Positions 18,857 through 27,604 of a stretch of DNA of 64,000 nucleotides are shown piece after piece; the stretch's first letter is position 1; each line of letters opens with the position of its first letter. The position numbers and the translations under genes are program-made. Under the pieces are notes generated by a model. The model was not told where the DNA came from. It ran no database searches and saw nothing but the letters and a program-made list of their open reading frames with translations. Source of the DNA: Lachnospiraceae bacterium (GTDB taxonomy: Bacteria > Bacillota > Clostridia > Lachnospirales > Lachnospiraceae); NCBI GenBank assembly GCA_015057325.1, contig SVEQ01000013.1:1-64000 (forward strand), given 5' to 3'.

Positions 18857-21571
18857 ATGAAATCAAAACACAATTTACAACTATTGGCATGCATACTGGT
18901 TCTTTTTTCAATATTTGTAATACCTTTTGAACCTGTATGTTCGATTGCCAACGCAAAAGAAAATGTCACCGAGATAGAATCTGTCTCAATCAAAGTAAAA
19001 GATCGCGATGATCCATTCTATGCAGCAGGGTCAAACACATCATCAGAAGACACATTAGATCCTGATGATGTCATATTATCAATTACCTTCAAAGATGTAG
19101 AAAAGGCGGAAGAAATATCTATTGAAAAATCCAAGGGAGTTTTTACAATAAAAGGACTTACCGTTTACTACGAAACCAATATTGATGATGTACGAGTTAA
19201 TGCCTGCAAGAATCAGGAATTAAATGTAACCCTTAAATACAAAACAAGTGAAGTAGCAACCACCGAAATAGTTTCATCAAACAATCCAAAGGTTGATATC
19301 CTTCCTTCAAAAACGGAAACGATTACTGCAATCGCTATAAAGGCCAAAGATACAAAGAAAACATACTATGTTGACAATGGTGTATATGCCAAAGACAAGA
19401 CTCTAGACGCGGAAGATCTTGAAAAAGATTTCACCCTCATCGGAACTTATGAAGTAAGAACTCCAAGAGTCAAAGACGGTTCAGACGATTATGAATACAT
19501 TATTTCTACAAAAACCAAAGAATTGGCATTTACTTCAGATGATTACAAAGTTACAACCAATGTTAATACAATAAGAAATTTGATTGGCAAAAATCAGGAA
19601 CTTACAGCAGCCCTTACGTATAAGGATGCTAACAATAAGGAAGTAACAGTCAAAACAGTAACTGCTGCTACTGCCAAAAGTTCCACACCTGTTATTGCTC
19701 AAACAACAGCCAATGTTACAATTCTTGCACCGGAGGTAATAAATGGAATCTTAACCGTAAAACCTCAAAACTACGGTGCAAAAGAAACAGACATAACATC
19801 CGACAAGGATAAAATACAAAATGCGTTAAACTTAGCCGGTGACGGATATATGCTTGTTGTTTATTTTCCTGCAGGTAACTATTATATCGGAAATTCACTT
19901 TACATCCATTCAAACACCACACTTAAACTTGCAGATGGTGCCACAATTATAAGGAACTCTCCTAACGACGAGGGCCTTACAGCATCCAAACCCGACCGTG
20001 AAGGCGTTAATCATAATATACTTAAAATCTCACCTTATGGAACAAGTAAAGCAGCCGACACATCCAAAAACGGCGGTTACACTAACGGTGTCAACATACA
20101 CATTGAAGGCGGTACGTTTGACGGAGGAAAAATTTCAGAGGCAACCAGTGCATCGAATCTTTTAAACTTAGGACATGCATCAGGAATTATAATAAAAAAT
20201 GCAACCTTCAAAAACTGTTTTGGTAACCATTTAATCGAGCTTGTCGCTGTTGAAAATGCTGAAATATCAGGATGTACATTCACTGGTTTTAGATATGTAA
20301 CAGAAGAAATAAATGATGATGACGGTTCAACAACATACAAAGATTCAGAGGGCAGCCTTGCCGAAGCAATCCAGATAGATGTTGCTCATAAGGACAGTAA
20401 CTCTGCATGGACATCAGCCTACCTTACTGACGATACACCATGTAACAATATCAATATTCACGATAATACATTTATTGACTATCCTGTTGCCGTTGGTAAT
20501 CATCATTATCTTGATGGACACCATCACACAAATATTAGTGTTACCAATAATACTATTACGGGATACAAGTCAATGAACAGTGGAATCAAGTTGTTCGGAT
20601 GCGATAATTCAGTAGCAAGCGGTAATACAATTACAAACTACTCTACAGGAGTGAAAGCAAGTGCAAGTACAGGATTTTCAATTACAGGCAACAATATTAG
20701 TAAAGCGACATACGGTGTAATCGGAACAGACGCAAGTAATGGAACAATTACTTCCAATACAATCAGTGAACTTACAAACCAAGGCGTAATTGTATATGGT
20801 TCCGGAACCTCTGTAAGCGATATTTCAGGTAATAATATTAAAAACAGCAACCTTAACGGTATAATTATCCACGCTTCGGCTTCCGCCACTAATGTTACTA
20901 ACAACACAATAAACAATTGTAGTTCATGTGGTATTCAGGTATACGGTTCCGGCAAGGTTAATAATCTTATAAAAAATACAATCACAACATGTGGGCAGAA
21001 TGGTGTGCAGATATACGGATCTGCTGATGTAACAAACGTCAAATCCAATAAGATAACAAGTTGTAACGGAAACGGTATTATTGTTGATACTTCGGCAACC
21101 GCTAAAACAATCAACAGCAACACAATTAACACATGTAACAAGTACGGTATATATGTACTTGAAAAAGCATCTGTTAAGACAATGTCATCAAACACAATCA
21201 AAAATATCAAAAAGAACGGTATTTACGTAAAAAATGACAAAATCAAAGTAACATTTAAGTCAAACAAGCTTACTTCCGTTGGAAGTACCGCAATTAAAAT
21301 TGACAGTAAGTTCTCAAAGAAGAAAAAACAGAAATACACATTTGCACCTAAGGTAATAAGCCTTAACCTCGGAGCAGGAACAATGGTTACAAAGGCATCA
21401 AACCTTAAGAAGATTAAAATGAAAGTTGGCAAGAAATCATACACCAAGAGTACTAAAGCTGCCAACTACACATTCTACTTTAAGAAGTATACAAAGAGTC
21501 TAAAGAATGTTCCTGTAACATTTACAGACAAGTACAAAAACACAGTTGTAAGAACTGTAGAAATCAACTAA
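18857..21571 (+). CDS. Large secreted right-handed beta-helix protein
   Basis: A 904-residue exported protein. After a signal peptide (1-33) come about 260 residues with two beta-rich repeat units (each with a KAKDT/KVKDRD-like start and a KNQELN/GKNQELT closing segment), then a long beta-helix (about 295-830) with many ISGNNI, VTNNTI and SNTINTC rungs, and a basic Lys-rich end (about 810-904). The motifs GGTFDGGK, ISGCTFTGF, EAIQIDVAHKD and DDTPCNNI match the paralogue at 17004-18650. It starts with a DUF-type polysaccharide lyase-like stretch (NYGAKETDITSDKDKIQNAL). Probable role: binding or cutting an extracellular polysaccharide; no activity can be assigned. Ends at a strong terminator. 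Confidence 0.83.
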   Translation: MKSKHNLQLLACILVLFSIFVIPFEPVCSIANAKENVTEIESVSIKVKDRDDPFYAAGSNTSSEDTLDPDDVILSITFKDVEKAEEISIEKSKGVFTIKGLTVYYETNIDDVRVNACKNQELNVTLKYKTSEVATTEIVSSNNPKVDILPSKTETITAIAIKAKDTKKTYYVDNGVYAKDKTLDAEDLEKDFTLIGTYEVRTPRVKDGSDDYEYIISTKTKELAFTSDDYKVTTNVNTIRNLIGKNQELTAALTYKDANNKEVTVKTVTAATAKSSTPVIAQTTANVTILAPEVINGILTVKPQNYGAKETDITSDKDKIQNALNLAGDGYMLVVYFPAGNYYIGNSLYIHSNTTLKLADGATIIRNSPNDEGLTASKPDREGVNHNILKISPYGTSKAADTSKNGGYTNGVNIHIEGGTFDGGKISEATSASNLLNLGHASGIIIKNATFKNCFGNHLIELVAVENAEISGCTFTGFRYVTEEINDDDGSTTYKDSEGSLAEAIQIDVAHKDSNSAWTSAYLTDDTPCNNINIHDNTFIDYPVAVGNHHYLDGHHHTNISVTNNTITGYKSMNSGIKLFGCDNSVASGNTITNYSTGVKASASTGFSITGNNISKATYGVIGTDASNGTITSNTISELTNQGVIVYGSGTSVSDISGNNIKNSNLNGIIIHASASATNVTNNTINNCSSCGIQVYGSGKVNNLIKNTITTCGQNGVQIYGSADVTNVKSNKITSCNGNGIIVDTSATAKTINSNTINTCNKYGIYVLEKASVKTMSSNTIKNIKKNGIYVKNDKIKVTFKSNKLTSVGSTAIKIDSKFSKKKKQKYTFAPKVISLNLGAGTMVTKASNLKKIKMKVGKKSYTKSTKAANYTFYFKKYTKSLKNVPVTFTDKYKNTVVRTVEIN

Positions 21572-21592
21572 CAACAAAAAAGTCAAAACAAT

Positions 21593-21625
21593 AGGCGGTT
21601 GCATTTAATATGCAGCCGCCTTAAA
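21593..21625. terminator. Hairpin terminator between convergent genes
   Basis: AGGCGGTTGCAT (21593-21604) pairs with ATGCAGCCGCCT (21610-21621) around a 5-nt loop. It separates the plus-strand beta-helix gene from the minus-strand transferase gene; T-rich tails are weak. Confidence 0.78.
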
Positions 21626-21627
21626 TA

Positions 21628-24171
21628 TTATCTTTTTCCGTATAAAACGAGTCTTACGAATGTTCTAAACTTTATCGCGAGTCTTACAGGTTTGCTTGCG
21701 AGTACCGCATTGTTTTCCTTGATAATATCTCTCTTTTCCTGCAACTCTGCTTTGATTTCATCACGTCTCGTTCTCAATTCATCACGTCTTATTTTAAGTT
21801 TCTTTATTTTGTCCTTGCTAATCTTATTTTCAAGATATCGATTTCTAAGTTTCCATACCATGTATCCGTTTGTATCATTATTAAGCATTACTTTGGAATG
21901 CTCATACATCCACGGTGCAAAGAAATCTTCTTCTCTCATGCTGTCAATTTCAAGTTGCTTTGATGCCTCATCCCTATAACATGCCAAAACCATATCATAA
22001 CCTTCAAATGAGGTCTGTAAGTTAACCAGTCGCATAAAACCGGCAAACGCTTTATTTTGGAATGCCCTCTTCAAATTAGCATCACGATTCAAATCATCAC
22101 TCATCACATCCTGTAATTTCAGATAGGTTCGATACATTGATAACGGATCTTTGGAAATCTTATTTGTTATACTTCCCTCAACAAGGAATCTGTAATGAAT
22201 TAACACATCCGGCACAACTGATATTTTGGTTGCATAATAAAATGCCAACATAACAAAATATATATCATTGTACTGTCTTGTTCCTTCAAATATAATATCA
22301 TGTTCTTTTATAAAACTCTTAAGATATAATTTATTCCATGGAACATTGCCTGCAAAATCAAATATTTTATCTCCAATATCCTGTCGTGAGAACGGTCTGT
22401 TTTCAGGTATCTCCAAAAGTTTAAGATATGCAGGAAGCGAATATACTCCGGTGCTTTCATTAACCTCGTCAGCATCACATACTACAATCTCTGCCTGCGT
22501 GCGTTCGGCCTCTATATAGAGTTTTTCTAACGCATTGATATCGAATATATCATCTGAATCCCAAAAGATTACGTATTTACCTTTAGCGGCAGCAAGACCA
22601 TTGTTTCTTGCAACACCCGCATACTGATTCTGCTGATGAATGACCGTTATTCTTGCATCCTTTTTGGCATATTCATCAAGAATCTTATCGCTACCGTCAG
22701 TAGAACCGTCATCAACACAGATTATTTCAATATCCTTAAGTGACTGATTGGCAACATCATTTAATGTACTTTCAAGATAATCTGCCACGTTGTATACCGG
22801 CATCACAACAGACACCTTTGGATTATTCGGTTTTTCGGTAATAGCCTCTATACCTTCTACTCCTTTTCTTCCATAAACCGAAGGCTCCATTATACGTTTT
22901 TCCAACTCAACATCTTTCTTAATGTAATATTTCTCAAGTGCTTCTTGGCCGAAAACAATATCTTTAATACGCTCGGTTGCATGTCCGTCACAGGAAGCCA
23001 TGAACTTCTCTCTGAACGCCACAACCTTGTCTCGTTCAAACCTCTCATCAATATGCCTGATGTAGTCTATCATTTCCTCATTGGTCTTACATACAGGCCC
23101 CGGTGCAAGTTCAAAGTAATCATAATAGAATCCACGCCAGTCAAAATACTCATCCAAGTCATAAGCAAAGAATATCATCGGTTTCTCAAACAACGAGTAT
23201 TCAAACACAAGTGATGAGTAATCAGATATACAAATATCACTTACACAAAGTAATTCATCTATTGCCATGGAATCGGTAAAGTCAAATGCAAACTCGTTAT
23301 ATTCTTCAGGAATCTCCGGTCTTACTTTAACATTTGGATGATGTTTGAAAAGAAGCAGGTATTCATCAGAAAATGCCTTGCAAAATCCCTCAACATCAAA
23401 GCAATCCGGCGATGTAGCCTGTGCTACTCTTCCTCGAAATGTAGGTGCAAAAAGAATTATTTTTTTATCCTTTGCTTGAGGAAGCAGATTATATAACTTA
23501 TCGTATGCCGCCTTAATAAACGGACCGTCGTAAAACACATCCGTACGACTGTTACCTGTTGCCTGGACAATTCCCTTCTTATCTATATTCATAGCTTCTT
23601 CATAAGCCCATATAACTTCCGGACTGCTGACAGTAACCAATGAATAATTCTTGTTAAACGGATACTTTAACATGTTACGTCTGTTATCACCAAAAATAAG
23701 GTCGGCCGTACTCATACCAAACTTTTTGAATGCACCACATCCATGCCATAGTTGCGCTTCAAAAGTCTCGGGTCTTAGTTTAACCGAACTAACAACATTT
23801 GACGCCTCATTCATGAAGATGTACTTAGCATCTGCAATATCCTTAATCATTTCCTTACAACGTTTTACATGATTAGGTCTTGAAATAAATGATGTCCTAA
23901 GAAAATGTTCATGTATATCAAAATTGTAATTCTCCTTAAGATCCTTATAGAGGACAGAAAAACTGTTAGAAATAGCCGGTTGTCTAAGTTCAATAAAAAC
24001 AACCTTATCCTCCTTAACCGGTGTTTTTGAATACTTCTTATATATAGAAGGATATAAGATCTTTAGGGTGTAAAACTTATGCCACCTGTTTCTAACCCTT
24101 GTAAATTGCCTTCTTATAAAACCTATTCCTCTCTTAAATATATTCTTTTTAGACTTTTCAACTTCAGCCAT
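21628..24171 (-). CDS. Bifunctional CDP-polyol phosphotransferase fused to GT2 glycosyltransferase
   Basis: An 847-residue cytoplasmic or membrane-associated enzyme with two catalytic parts. Residues about 55-405 are a TagF/TarL-type CDP-glycerol (or ribitol) transferase, with LWHGCGAFKKFG, LFAPTFRG, FKHHPNVK and CISDYSSLVFEYS. Residues about 455-700 form a GT2 glycosyltransferase, with VSVVMPVYNVADYLE, CVDDGSTDGS and the metal-binding DSDD. A charged coiled coil (about 770-830) follows. Such fusions probably polymerise repeats of polyol phosphate plus sugar. The N-terminal half is similar to the protein at 46754-47908. The gene has its own promoter and stands alone. Confidence 0.9.
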   Translation of the reverse strand: MAEVEKSKKNIFKRGIGFIRRQFTRVRNRWHKFYTLKILYPSIYKKYSKTPVKEDKVVFIELRQPAISNSFSVLYKDLKENYNFDIHEHFLRTSFISRPNHVKRCKEMIKDIADAKYIFMNEASNVVSSVKLRPETFEAQLWHGCGAFKKFGMSTADLIFGDNRRNMLKYPFNKNYSLVTVSSPEVIWAYEEAMNIDKKGIVQATGNSRTDVFYDGPFIKAAYDKLYNLLPQAKDKKIILFAPTFRGRVAQATSPDCFDVEGFCKAFSDEYLLLFKHHPNVKVRPEIPEEYNEFAFDFTDSMAIDELLCVSDICISDYSSLVFEYSLFEKPMIFFAYDLDEYFDWRGFYYDYFELAPGPVCKTNEEMIDYIRHIDERFERDKVVAFREKFMASCDGHATERIKDIVFGQEALEKYYIKKDVELEKRIMEPSVYGRKGVEGIEAITEKPNNPKVSVVMPVYNVADYLESTLNDVANQSLKDIEIICVDDGSTDGSDKILDEYAKKDARITVIHQQNQYAGVARNNGLAAAKGKYVIFWDSDDIFDINALEKLYIEAERTQAEIVVCDADEVNESTGVYSLPAYLKLLEIPENRPFSRQDIGDKIFDFAGNVPWNKLYLKSFIKEHDIIFEGTRQYNDIYFVMLAFYYATKISVVPDVLIHYRFLVEGSITNKISKDPLSMYRTYLKLQDVMSDDLNRDANLKRAFQNKAFAGFMRLVNLQTSFEGYDMVLACYRDEASKQLEIDSMREEDFFAPWMYEHSKVMLNNDTNGYMVWKLRNRYLENKISKDKIKKLKIRRDELRTRRDEIKAELQEKRDIIKENNAVLASKPVRLAIKFRTFVRLVLYGKR

Positions 24172-24227
24172 TTTAAGTCCTCCATATATTATTTATAACT
24201 TTCGGTTATCTAGCATAAACAAAATAC

Positions 24228-24256
24228 ATTATAACCAAAAAAACTATTCTTATCAA
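24228..24256 (-). promoter_or_regulatory. Promoter for the transferase fusion gene
   Basis: Minus-strand -35 TTGATA (24251-24256), 17-nt spacer, -10 TATAAT (24228-24233). Confidence 0.7.
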
Positions 24257-24283
24257 TCATTATTATGATACACACATCACCCG

Positions 24284-26128
24284 TCATTCCACCACAAACA
24301 GTCTTCCCGAATAGGCTGCCAAGTTAACATAACATCTATTATTTCTGACCGGGGTGGAAATCATGTTTGCACTATTGTTCCCGCCATATATTGCCGCATC
24401 GGTATTAATAAGTTCATTTAACTGATGGTTACCTGATACCCTAATCTCATAATCATGATAATCCCTGTCACTAAAATTAAATATCGCAAGAACTTTTTCG
24501 CCTCCTGCACACCGTTCATATGCATACACAAGGTCATCACGTCTGTCATTTATTATGTATTTAAAACATGCACTGTTATACTCTCCCTCATTAAGTGCCC
24601 TGTGCGACATATAAGTAAGCCCGACATCTTTGGAAAATCTGGCAAACATCTCATGCATGGGAAAATGCATAAGCACATCATAATCCTGTTCTCGCCATTG
24701 CCCCCACTCACGAAACTGTGCTATCTCATTACCCATAAAGGACAACTTCTTTCCGGGATGCGTATACCAATATAAGTAAAATGCTCTATACTGTGCAAAC
24801 TTCTCCTCATAACTTCCATACATCTTATCAATCAATGTCTTCTTACCATGAACAACCTCATCGTGTGAAAAAGCCAGCAAATAAAGTTCATTGTAAAAAT
24901 AGTGCATTGAAAACAGCAATTGGTCATAACGGTTTCTACGCTCATTTATTGGACACGCAAAAAAATCAAGCGTGTCGTGCATAAATCCAAGATCCCACTT
25001 GTAATCAAAACCAAGTCCTTCATACTCCACAGGAGCCGTAACTTTAAGATACGTTGTTGAATCCTCCGCAAACAAAATAGCATGCGGGTGGCGCTCCTTA
25101 ATTCCACGATTGAGACTCTTTACGAACTCAAGTGCCTTCTCATTAACACCACACTCCTGCCGTCCCCTCCAATAGATTACATTGGAAATCGCATCGAATC
25201 TTAATCCATCAAAATGATAGTCCGTAAGCCAGTAATCGGCACATGACTTTAGAAAACTTGCAACCTCTCCTTTTGCATGAAAGAAATTATACGAACCCCA
25301 TTCACTCATCGTGACATCGCTTTGTGGAAGCTCATATAGTTCTCCTCCGTCAAAGTGATTAAGACCATAATCATCCGTTGCAAAATGCACCATAACAAAA
25401 TCCAAAATCACTCCAATGCCTGCTTTATGGCAATCATTTATAAATGATTTTAATCCGTCACACGTTCCATATCTTGATGTAGGTGCAAAAAATCCTGTTG
25501 CCTGATATCCCCAAGATTCATCCAGCGGATGCTCTACTAAAGGCATAATCTCCACATGCGTGTATCCGTTATCCTTAAGATATGGAATTAAAACCTCGCC
25601 CATCTCCTCATAACGATACCATGTATCGTGCACAATATTTGTTTTTTTAGCATTATGTAAACCATTTTCATCATCCGCATTATGTAAACCAGTTGTTTTC
25701 TTCCAAGATCCGAAATGCATCTCAAATATATTAAGCGGTCTGTCGTATCGTTTATCACAATCTCTCATCCACTCATGATCATCAAAAGAAAAGCCATCAC
25801 GTCTTCTTATTATAGATGCTGAACATGGTCTAAGTTCCATTCCAAATCCGTACGGATCAGCTTTATCAGTAACTGTTCCGTCATGATGATATATCCGATA
25901 CTTATACATCTGTCCTTCTTTTGCTTCAGGAATAAAAATAGAGTATATTCCTCCTCTTCCCTCGCAGTCCATAAATATATCTCTCCAGTAATTAAACTCG
26001 CCAATTACGGAAACCTTCTTTGCTCTTGGGGCATAAACACGAAAACGCACACCGTCATTTTCCGGGTGTGCTCCAAAATACTCATATGCTTTCCATTCAT
26101 TACCATTGTAGAAATCGTCAATATTCAT
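24284..26128 (-). CDS. glgB: 1,4-alpha-glucan (glycogen) branching enzyme
   Basis: GH13 enzyme that introduces alpha-1,6 branches into glycogen. The 614-residue protein has an N-terminal CBM48 (about 15-105) and the catalytic barrel with DGLRFDAIS (nucleophile Asp), LFAEDST (acid Glu) and FSHDEVVHGKK. The C-terminal all-beta domain ends normally. Between the conserved FEMHFGSWKKTT and the next helix (about residues 143-165) there is a stretch absent from the E. coli enzyme as I recall it. It contains two copies of the 9-residue unit beginning GLHNA, each encoded by a GTTTACATAA motif. It follows trmL by 31 nt, probably in one operon. No other glg genes are in the window. Confidence 0.95.
   Translation of the reverse strand: MNIDDFYNGNEWKAYEYFGAHPENDGVRFRVYAPRAKKVSVIGEFNYWRDIFMDCEGRGGIYSIFIPEAKEGQMYKYRIYHHDGTVTDKADPYGFGMELRPCSASIIRRRDGFSFDDHEWMRDCDKRYDRPLNIFEMHFGSWKKTTGLHNADDENGLHNAKKTNIVHDTWYRYEEMGEVLIPYLKDNGYTHVEIMPLVEHPLDESWGYQATGFFAPTSRYGTCDGLKSFINDCHKAGIGVILDFVMVHFATDDYGLNHFDGGELYELPQSDVTMSEWGSYNFFHAKGEVASFLKSCADYWLTDYHFDGLRFDAISNVIYWRGRQECGVNEKALEFVKSLNRGIKERHPHAILFAEDSTTYLKVTAPVEYEGLGFDYKWDLGFMHDTLDFFACPINERRNRYDQLLFSMHYFYNELYLLAFSHDEVVHGKKTLIDKMYGSYEEKFAQYRAFYLYWYTHPGKKLSFMGNEIAQFREWGQWREQDYDVLMHFPMHEMFARFSKDVGLTYMSHRALNEGEYNSACFKYIINDRRDDLVYAYERCAGGEKVLAIFNFSDRDYHDYEIRVSGNHQLNELINTDAAIYGGNNSANMISTPVRNNRCYVNLAAYSGRLFVVE
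25653..25689 (-). repeat. Two GTTTACATAA motifs, 27 nt apart, inside glgB
   Basis: Exact 10-mers on the minus strand at 25653-25662 and 25680-25689, in frame with glgB, each encoding Leu-His-Asn as part of GLHNA. Confidence 0.9.
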
Positions 26129-26159
26129 TGTATTATACCTCTAAATGAGCAGATGCATA

Positions 26160-26645
26160 TCACATCTTGCTCATTTTTCCTCCGAGTTCCATATCCATAA
26201 AATTATTCTGACGAAGTGCTTCGTAAAGCACAACGGCAACGGAATTAGATAAGTTGAGTGAACGTATATCCGGAAGCATAGGAATACGTATGCAATTCTC
26301 GCTGTTTGCATAGAGAATATCTTCAGGTATTCCGGCACTCTCCTTACCGAACATTATATAACAATCATCTTCATAATGTGCCTCGGCATAGGTGTACTTT
26401 GCCTTTGTAGTAGCCATGTATATTTTCGCACCCGGATTCTTTTCAAGGAAGTCCTCGTAACTTACGTATCTGGTAACATCCAACTTGTCCCAATAATCCA
26501 TTCCTGCACGCTTGACCATCTTATCATTAAGAATAAAGCCAAGTGGTTCTATAAGATGAAGTCTCGCACCTGTTGCCACGCACGTTCTTCCAATATTACC
26601 GGTATTAGCCGGCATTTCAGGTTCATGTAATACAATATTAATCAT
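26160..26645 (-). CDS. trmL: tRNA (cytidine/uridine-34-2'-O)-methyltransferase
   Basis: A 161-residue SPOUT-class enzyme that methylates the wobble ribose of some leucine tRNAs. It starts MINIVLHEPEMPANTGNIGR, has FGKESAGIPEDIL (the knot motif) and ends with IRSLNLSNSVAVVLYEALRQ, all typical of TrmL (YibK). Length is normal. It has a consensus promoter (26677-26705) and an AAGGAAAG ribosome site. glgB follows after 31 nt. Confidence 0.95.
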   Translation of the reverse strand: MINIVLHEPEMPANTGNIGRTCVATGARLHLIEPLGFILNDKMVKRAGMDYWDKLDVTRYVSYEDFLEKNPGAKIYMATTKAKYTYAEAHYEDDCYIMFGKESAGIPEDILYANSENCIRIPMLPDIRSLNLSNSVAVVLYEALRQNNFMDMELGGKMSKM

Positions 26646-26676
26646 TATCTTTCCTTCTTTCCTCTCGGATTTTACT

Positions 26677-26705
26677 ATTCTATCAAATATTCTCTGTTCT
26701 TACAA
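26677..26705 (-). promoter_or_regulatory. Promoter for trmL-glgB
   Basis: Minus-strand -35 TTGTAA (26700-26705), 17-nt spacer, -10 TAGAAT (26677-26682), about 35 nt before the trmL ATG. Confidence 0.65.
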
Positions 26706-26798
26706 GGCAATATTAGTTGCAACAATAGCTTCAAACAACTTTTTCATAAATGAAAACAAAATGCATATATTAGATGTAAAGAGTACAAGGGTTACTAC

Positions 26799-27338
26799 AT
26801 GGAATTTCCCAACAATCATCCTCTCGATGCCATAACAAAAAATAATCCCTATTCCATGCTAGAAGCCCTGATCCCCTTTGTGGACAGTTCCATGAAGCTT
26901 GCTCTTGCTCTCATAGTCAAATACTATGAGGTTAAAATGATTTTAAATGCATTTAAGTCAAATGATATTATCACGGCATATGGTTTACATAAAGAGTCAA
27001 AAGATCCTATGGATATGATTGCCGGCCTTACCGGAATGTCACCTGATATGCTAAAAACAATCATGTCTGTTATGCAAGAATCCGGAAATTCAGATTCGAA
27101 AGACACGCATTTTCCGAACGTCGTTAGTTTACATAACACAAACAATACAGATACCGGATGTAGTTTACATAACACAGCCACCACAGACTCAGACCATAGT
27201 TTACATAATTCTATGCTTCACACCCAATGCGCTAATACTGACAATGACCGCTGTTTAGATGATAACATATACAAAATCTTCGCTGATTATGATTTAATAC
27301 AAGCAGCCGAATATAACAAGAAAGAGAGGTTTACATAA
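26799..27338 (+). CDS. Hypothetical protein with LHN repeat segment
   Basis: A 179-residue protein I do not recognise. Residues 1-95 look helical and partly hydrophobic (YSMLEALIPFVDSSMKLALA, then IVKYYEVKMILNAF), with a segment DMIAGLTGMSPDMLKTIMSVM. Residues about 110-150 form a low-complexity stretch with three 12-residue units beginning SLHN, each coded by a GTTTACATAA motif; one more motif gives YGLHKES near residue 62. The tail is acidic. Its stop TAA overlaps the ATG of the next gene, so the two are probably translated together. The ribosome site before the ATG is weak (AAGGG). The pair diverges from trmL. Confidence 0.72.
   Translation: MEFPNNHPLDAITKNNPYSMLEALIPFVDSSMKLALALIVKYYEVKMILNAFKSNDIITAYGLHKESKDPMDMIAGLTGMSPDMLKTIMSVMQESGNSDSKDTHFPNVVSLHNTNNTDTGCSLHNTATTDSDHSLHNSMLHTQCANTDNDRCLDDNIYKIFADYDLIQAAEYNKKERFT
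26983..26992 (+). repeat. GTTTACATAA motif copy
   Basis: Exact 10-mer in frame with the hypothetical gene, coding Leu-His-Lys in the phrase YGLHKES. Confidence 0.85.
27126..27214 (+). repeat. 36-bp tandem repeat carrying three GTTTACATAA motifs
   Basis: Exact motifs at 27127-27136, 27163-27172 and 27199-27208, spaced 36 nt. The first 12-15 nt of each unit are conserved and the rest drifts. In frame it encodes three SLHN-headed 12-residue units. Confidence 0.88.
27329..27338 (+). repeat. GTTTACATAA motif at the gene junction
   Basis: This copy spans the end of the first hypothetical gene, supplying its TAA stop, and directly abuts the next ATG (27338-27340). Confidence 0.88.
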
Positions 27339-27601
27339 TGCAACAAAATGATTTTTTTGAAACCAAAGAGTTTCAAATGCTCCACCCATTAAAACAAAAA
27401 ATAATTATGGAACTGGCAACAAACAACACTAACAAATCAATTGAAGCCATTGTTCCTAAAATCATGACAATCAACAAAGAACTTAATAAACGAAACTTAA
27501 GTTTTACAAAAGCAGAAAGCAAACTAATGATAAACATTTTAACAAAAGATATGTCTCCGGCTGAAAAGCAAAAAATAGAGATGATAATGTCAATGATATA
27601 A
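27338..27601 (+). CDS. Hypothetical small protein coupled to the upstream gene
   Basis: An 87-residue helical, charged protein of unknown function: MQQNDFFETKEFQMLHPLKQ at the start, a central NKSIEAIVPKIMTINKEL, and a C-terminal DMSPAEKQKIEMIMSMI. Its start codon shares one base with the stop of the preceding gene, and GAGAGG lies about 11 nt upstream inside that gene. The closing MSP...KIEMIMSM loosely recalls MSPDMLKTIMSVM in the upstream protein, so the two may be distantly related or assemble together. No known domain is visible. Confidence 0.7.
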   Translation: MQQNDFFETKEFQMLHPLKQKIIMELATNNTNKSIEAIVPKIMTINKELNKRNLSFTKAESKLMINILTKDMSPAEKQKIEMIMSMI

Positions 27602-27604
27602 TAA

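Noticed and set aside
21599-21979. 126-codon hydrophobic plus-strand open frame after the beta-helix gene
   Set aside because: It begins in the terminator hairpin and is antisense to the coiled-coil end of the transferase fusion; hydrophobicity is a by-product of reading charged codons backwards.
27126-27214. Short CRISPR-like array
   Set aside because: Only about 12 nt of each 36-nt unit are conserved, the units stay in frame in a gene, and the same motif occurs singly elsewhere.
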